Positions 60,099 through 64,000 of a DNA stretch of 64,000 nt are shown one piece after another. How positions within the stretch are numbered: the stretch's first letter is position 1; the number at the start of each line of letters is the position of its first letter. The notes below the pieces were generated by a model. It had not been told where the DNA came from. It worked only from the letters and a program-made list of their open reading frames with translations, and ran no database searches. The stretch is from Oscillospiraceae bacterium (GTDB lineage: Bacteria > Bacillota > Clostridia > Oscillospirales > Acutalibacteraceae), in contig CADBBH010000002.1 in the NCBI GenBank assembly GCA_902792905.1, positions 62,001 through 126,000 of the forward strand. The letters run 5' to 3'. The position numbers were made by a program, and so were the translations under genes.

Positions 60099-61535
60099 AT
60101 GAAGTATATGAGCATAACCAAGCGCTGGTTCCTTACTGTCGCTTCTCTGGTTTTTGCCGTTCTTGTTGCCGTTGCGTTCCTCGTTTATTCCCTCGTTATG
60201 AATTATTATTACGGAGCCGCGCGTATGACCGTTGAGGCAATGAACGCCGGCGAAATCAATTCGATATTCAGTCTGTACGGCGCATCTAATTCCGGCTTCG
60301 AGGATGCCGCCAGGAATTATGCCGAAAATTTTCAGAATAAGGATAAGCTTGCGGTCTGGGTTATCAACAGCAAGGGAAAAGTTATAGTATCGTCAAACGG
60401 CTTTTCAATCAGCGACGATGTCTCAATGCCCGACTATTCCGAGGCGCTTGCTTCTTCCGACGGAACCGCGCGCTGGACCGGCGAGCTTCCCTCCGGCGAA
60501 AAAATTATGGCTTATACCTGCACATATCATTATAACAACGGCGATTACGGCGGAGCGCTCAGGTACATGGTTTCCATGGACGCCATCGATGCGCAGATGA
60601 GAATAGTCGCTGTCATCATAGCCAGCGTATTTATAATTATTTTCAGCTTCCTTGTCGTTTCGGGAACTCTGTTCCTTCGCTCGATAACAAATCCGGTCAG
60701 AAATATCGGCGAGGCGGCCAAGAAAATAGCCGGCGGTGATTTCGAGGCGAATATTGACCACTACCCGTATAACGACGAAATCGGCGAGCTTTGTACTACG
60801 ATTAATGAAATGGCGGATAAGCTCGGCGAAACCGAACGCCTCAAAAACGATTTCATCTCCACCGTCTCCCACGAACTGAGAACTCCGCTGACTGCCATCA
60901 GGGGCTGGGGCGAAACACTCCAGCAGATAGGCGACAGCGATCCCGCAATGACCAAGCGCGGTATGGATATTATCATCAGCGAAGCAACCCGTCTCAATGA
61001 TATGGTTGAAGAGCTGCTCGATTTCTCAAGGATGAGCAGCGGCAGAATGAAACTCAACCGCGAGAAGATAGATTTCCTTGCCGAACTCGATGAGGTTGTA
61101 TTCTCGTTCAAGGAGCGCTCAATCAGGGAGGGTATCGAAATCAACTATAATGTTCCGACTTTCCCCGCGCCGGGTACGGGAGACCCTGCGAGAATCAAGC
61201 AGGTGTTTATCAACGTGCTTGACAACGCGATGAAATATACTGAGCAGGGCGGCAAAATCGGAGTCAGCGCCGAGATGCCTTCTCCGAGCGAGCTGATTGT
61301 CACGGTCACCGATACGGGCTGCGGTATCGCTCCCGAGGACCTGCCTCATATCAAAGAGAAATTCTACAAAGCGAACAACACAGTCCGCGGCTCGGGTATC
61401 GGGCTTGCGGTCTGTGATGAAATAATGAATCTTCATGAAGGAAGACTCGATATAGACAGCGTATACGGCAGCGGCACAACGGTTAAGCTTACCTTCCCGC
61501 TTGAGGCCGCCGCAAAGGAGAAAGATAATGAGTAA
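60099..61535 (+). CDS. Sensor histidine kinase (WalK/PhoR-like)
   Basis: The ATG at 60099 follows GAGGTGA. The 478-residue protein has helix 1 (about 11-34), an extracytoplasmic domain of about 135 residues, helix 2 (about 170-194), HAMP (to about 245), HisKA with His258 in FISTVSHELRTPL, and an HATPase domain with NVLDNAMKYT, DTGCGIAPEDL and GSGIGLAVCDEI. It should phosphorylate the adjacent regulator. The gene overlaps the DUF1385 gene by 8 bases. Confidence 0.95.
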   Translation: MKYMSITKRWFLTVASLVFAVLVAVAFLVYSLVMNYYYGAARMTVEAMNAGEINSIFSLYGASNSGFEDAARNYAENFQNKDKLAVWVINSKGKVIVSSNGFSISDDVSMPDYSEALASSDGTARWTGELPSGEKIMAYTCTYHYNNGDYGGALRYMVSMDAIDAQMRIVAVIIASVFIIIFSFLVVSGTLFLRSITNPVRNIGEAAKKIAGGDFEANIDHYPYNDEIGELCTTINEMADKLGETERLKNDFISTVSHELRTPLTAIRGWGETLQQIGDSDPAMTKRGMDIIISEATRLNDMVEELLDFSRMSSGRMKLNREKIDFLAELDEVVFSFKERSIREGIEINYNVPTFPAPGTGDPARIKQVFINVLDNAMKYTEQGGKIGVSAEMPSPSELIVTVTDTGCGIAPEDLPHIKEKFYKANNTVRGSGIGLAVCDEIMNLHEGRLDIDSVYGSGTTVKLTFPLEAAAKEKDNE

Positions 61536-62589
61536 AGACAAAAAGACCTGCCCCTATGTCGCAGTAGGCGGTCAGGCATTGATGGAAGGTATCATGATGA
61601 GAGGCCCGAAAGGCACGGCAATGTCCTGCCGTATGCCTGACGGATCAATAGATACCGAAATGAAAGAATTCAAATCCCTTCGCAAAAAATATAAGTTCCT
61701 TAATATCCCGATTATCAGAGGCGTGATAGCTTTCGTGGAGTCGATGATAATGGGTTACAAACTTCTTATGGAATCGGCGGAGAAAACCACGCTTGACGGC
61801 GCAGATGATCCGGGAGAATCAAAACTTGATAAATGGCTCAGTGAACACTTCGGCCCGAAGATGATGGCCGTCATCGGAACAATAGCGTCGGTGTTCGGCT
61901 TTGCCCTTGCGTTTGTGCTTTTCATCTGGCTGCCTTCGTTCCTGTTTGACAAGGTTGTTTATAACCATATCGTACACACGACTACACTCAGGCCGCTGTT
62001 TGAAGGAATACTCAGAGTAATAATTTTTGTTGTGTATATGTTCATCACATCAAAGATGAAGGAGATACACCGCGTCTATATGTATCACGGTGCAGAGCAC
62101 AAGACCATTTTCTGCTTCGAGCACGGTCATGAGCTTACTCCCGAAAATGTAATGAAAGAGAAGCGTTTCCATCCGCGCTGCGGAACCAGTTTCATTTTTG
62201 TAACGATAATCCTCAGCATTCTCATTTCGTCGATTGTGGCGATAGTCTGGAAGGATATAACCAAAATCAGACCCGTATGGATTCTTGTTAAACTTCTGCT
62301 TCTGCCGATAATTATGGGCGTAGGTTTTGAATTCATACAGCTTGCGGGCAAATACCCCAATAAATTCACAATGGCGCTCTCGGCTCCCGGTCTCGCCATG
62401 CAGAGAATAACAACCGCCGAGCCCGATGAGGCGATATGCGAAGTTGCCATAGCTGCAATGAACGCCGCGCTGACCGGCGAAGTCCCCGTGAAGGAAGAGC
62501 CGGCTTCGGATGAAACTGCGCAGAGCGAAGAATCCGGAAAAGAAGAAGCGGAGCCGGAGCAGGCGGAAGTTACCGATGACGCTGAGTGA
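61528..62589 (+). CDS. DUF1385 family membrane protein
   Basis: The ATG at 61528 follows AAAGGAGAAAGATA; the frame opens earlier but without a site. The 353-residue protein begins YVAVGGQALMEGIMMRGPKG, the family signature. It has membrane helices near 110-135, 150-175, 215-240 and 255-275, and a YHGAEHKTIFCFEHG histidine motif near residue 190. Its tail is Glu-rich (EEPASDETAQSEE). DUF1385 genes often precede prmC in Clostridia, as here. The function is unknown. Confidence 0.93.
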   Translation: MSKDKKTCPYVAVGGQALMEGIMMRGPKGTAMSCRMPDGSIDTEMKEFKSLRKKYKFLNIPIIRGVIAFVESMIMGYKLLMESAEKTTLDGADDPGESKLDKWLSEHFGPKMMAVIGTIASVFGFALAFVLFIWLPSFLFDKVVYNHIVHTTTLRPLFEGILRVIIFVVYMFITSKMKEIHRVYMYHGAEHKTIFCFEHGHELTPENVMKEKRFHPRCGTSFIFVTIILSILISSIVAIVWKDITKIRPVWILVKLLLLPIIMGVGFEFIQLAGKYPNKFTMALSAPGLAMQRITTAEPDEAICEVAIAAMNAALTGEVPVKEEPASDETAQSEESGKEEAEPEQAEVTDDAE

Positions 62590-63412
62590 ACTTCAGCAAA
62601 AGGGAACGCAGATTCTCTTTGATTCGGGAACGGAAAACGCCGCCAATGAAGCAAGATGGCTTCTGGAAAACGATTCGGGGCTGACAGGCGCTCAGCTGAT
62701 TCTCAGAGCGGATGAAACCGTATCCGCCGCCGTTGAAGAGAAATACTTCTCTCATATATCCGAAAGAGTGTCCGGCAGACCGCTTCAGTATATTCTCGGT
62801 TCATGGCAGTTTTACGGCAGGGATTTCCTTGTCGGCGACGGAGTGCTTATTCCGAGACCCGAGACCGAGCAGCTCTGCGACATCGCTCTGGATTTTATAA
62901 AAGACATTCCTTCGCCGAAAGTAATCGATCTTTGCGCGGGTTCCGGCTGCATAGGGCTGACAATTGCAAGAGAGAGACCGGACAGCTCGGTGCTCCTGGT
63001 TGAAAAATACAACGATGCGCTTTTCTGGCTCAGAAAGAATAAAGATTATCTAGGCGCTGAAAATGCCGCGATACTTCAGGCGGATATTCTCAGAACCGGC
63101 GAACTTATCCTGCCCCGCGCGGATTTAATAGTGACCAATCCGCCTTATATCCCATCGTCGGAAATACCCGGCCTGCAGAGCGAGGTCCATTATGAGCCCT
63201 CAACCGCGCTTGACGGCGGAGAGGACGGACTGGTATTCTACCGCGCAATCAAAGAGATATCTGCAGCTCTCGGCAACTGCCCCGTCATTGCGGAATGCGG
63301 AGAGAATCAGACGCAGGGATTAAAAGAATTATTCGGCAAGGTAAAAATGATAAAAGACTTTGCCTCAATCGAAAGAATAATGGTTTATTCAGGAGAAACA
63401 AATGATACTTGA
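62576..63412 (+). CDS. prmC: Release factor glutamine methyltransferase PrmC
   Basis: The ATG at 62576 overlaps the DUF1385 stop region and gives 278 residues. It methylates the GGQ glutamine of release factors. Motifs: LIPRPETEQLCDIA, the SAM loop VIDLCAGSGCIGLTIA and the catalytic TNPPYIPSSE. In many Clostridia prfA follows; here an M50 protease gene starts 11 bases before the prmC stop instead. Confidence 0.95.
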   Translation: MTLSELQQKGTQILFDSGTENAANEARWLLENDSGLTGAQLILRADETVSAAVEEKYFSHISERVSGRPLQYILGSWQFYGRDFLVGDGVLIPRPETEQLCDIALDFIKDIPSPKVIDLCAGSGCIGLTIARERPDSSVLLVEKYNDALFWLRKNKDYLGAENAAILQADILRTGELILPRADLIVTNPPYIPSSEIPGLQSEVHYEPSTALDGGEDGLVFYRAIKEISAALGNCPVIAECGENQTQGLKELFGKVKMIKDFASIERIMVYSGETNDT

Positions 63413-64000
63413 TTTATTCAGAGACGGTTTTTCAACGCAGACGCTTGTGAATCTGCTTGTCAGGGTATTCACCGTATTCTGCGTTTTGCCCATTCACGAA
63501 TATGCGCATGCCCTGACTGCAACAAAGCTCGGCGATGATACGCCTCGACTTCAGGGCAGACTTTCGCTCAATCCTCTCGCGCATCTCGATATATTCGGCT
63601 CGCTTATGATTCTGCTCTGCGGATTCGGCTACGCGAAGCCTGTCGGTGTGAACCCCCGTAACTTCAAAAACCCGAAGGGCGGTATGGCGCTGACAGCGCT
63701 TGCAGGTCCCGGTTCAAACCTTCTTATGTCGCTGATATTCGCCCTGCTCGCAAACTGCGTGAATATCGCTTATGTGAATAACGGCTTAACGGTCGCTTAT
63801 GTTGCAGTGATATTCTTTATGTATGCGGCGCTTATCAATGTGAGTCTTGCACTGTTTAATCTCATTCCTATTCCTCCGCTTGACGGCTCACGAATTCTCA
63901 ATATCATCCTGCCGGCGAAATACTATTTCCAGATAATGAAATATGAGCGCTATATCGTTATCGGCATTTTTATTCTTATGGTAACCGGTATTTTCTCGAG
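63402..64000 (+). CDS. Site-2 protease family (M50) membrane protease, 5' part
   Basis: The gene runs off the window with 199 codons visible. CAGGAGAAAC precedes the ATG. The intramembrane zinc motif is HEYAHA (HExxH, near residue 31) in LPIHEYAHALTATKLGDDT. The second metal motif is IPIPPLDGSR near residue 160. Glycine-rich AKPVGVNPRNF and ALAGPGSNLLMSL are typical of YwhC/SpoIVFB-like rhomboid-unrelated M50 proteases. At least four membrane helices are visible. The substrate is unknown. Confidence 0.93.
   Translation, partial: MILDLFRDGFSTQTLVNLLVRVFTVFCVLPIHEYAHALTATKLGDDTPRLQGRLSLNPLAHLDIFGSLMILLCGFGYAKPVGVNPRNFKNPKGGMALTALAGPGSNLLMSLIFALLANCVNIAYVNNGLTVAYVAVIFFMYAALINVSLALFNLIPIPPLDGSRILNIILPAKYYFQIMKYERYIVIGIFILMVTGIFS

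Overview
The window is about 64 kb of a moderate-GC, gene-dense genome that reads as a member of Bacillota, class Clostridia, probably an Oscillospiraceae/Ruminococcaceae-like anaerobe. Pointers are the dcw division and cell-wall cluster led by mraZ and rsmH, a PASTA-domain penicillin-binding protein, an alaS T-box, RNase M5, CdaA/CdaR, a minimal SufC-SufB pair, MEP-pathway isoprenoid genes (ispE, ispF), TTG/GTG starts with strong AGGAGG-type ribosome sites, and vegetative promoters very close to TTGACA-17-TATAAT. No source organism is stated, so this is an inference from gene content.

Layout. (1) 1-4.1 kb, plus: MoxR ATPase (cut by the window edge), DUF58 protein and membrane transglutaminase, a classic trio. 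(2) 4.2-8.3 kb, minus: phosphoglucomutase with two small envelope genes, and a secreted metallophosphoesterase. (3) 8.4-12.6 kb, plus: a propeller-like exported protein and ileS. (4) 12.6-18.6 kb, minus: rfbD, a membrane-anchored G5/M23 endopeptidase, an MBL-fold hydrolase, tRNA-Leu, sufC and sufB. (5) 18.7-24.6 kb, mostly plus: ispE, an unknown protein, a second metallophosphoesterase (minus), a GH63-like glycosidase and a vWA membrane protein. (6) 24.6-27.3 kb: tRNA-His and tRNA-Gln followed by an AT-rich islet with a six-repeat zinc-ribbon protein carrying an internal PD-(D/E)XK-like nuclease core, plus gene debris. (7) 27.2-28.3 kb: DUF2975 membrane protein and XRE regulator behind a promoter flanked by two matching palindromes. 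(8) 28.3-40.3 kb, minus: dcw cluster mraZ-rsmH-ftsL-pbp-murE-murF-ftsW-murG-ftsQ, then ftsZ; mraY and murD are absent from their usual place. (9) 40.5-45.4 kb, plus: rpsT, a small Cys-rich membrane protein, acpP, a lipoprotein, nagA, an orphan BlaI/MecI-type repressor with a twin operator, and a DUF2804 protein. (10) 45.4-47.4 kb: a sigma-factor-like/transmembrane/WG-repeat/SH3 fusion. (11) 47.4-64 kb, plus: T-box and alaS, HIT protein, phosphoribosyltransferase, ComEC, holA, rnmV, ispF, cdaA, cdaR, a lipoprotein with a two-component system, a DUF1385 protein, prmC, and an M50 protease cut by the window end.

Most of the window is core housekeeping: cell-wall synthesis and division, translation, isoprenoid and Fe-S supply, and c-di-AMP signalling. 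The less ordinary parts are the zinc-ribbon/nuclease islet, the sigma-like/WG/SH3 fusion, three promoters carrying paired or palindromic operators (phosphoglucomutase, DUF2975-XRE, BlaI-like), a clean terminator-like hairpin inside the dcw operon, and a ComEC whose C-terminal hydrolase domain lacks metal ligands. Positions were read by eye; family names come from motif recognition and were not tested by database search.
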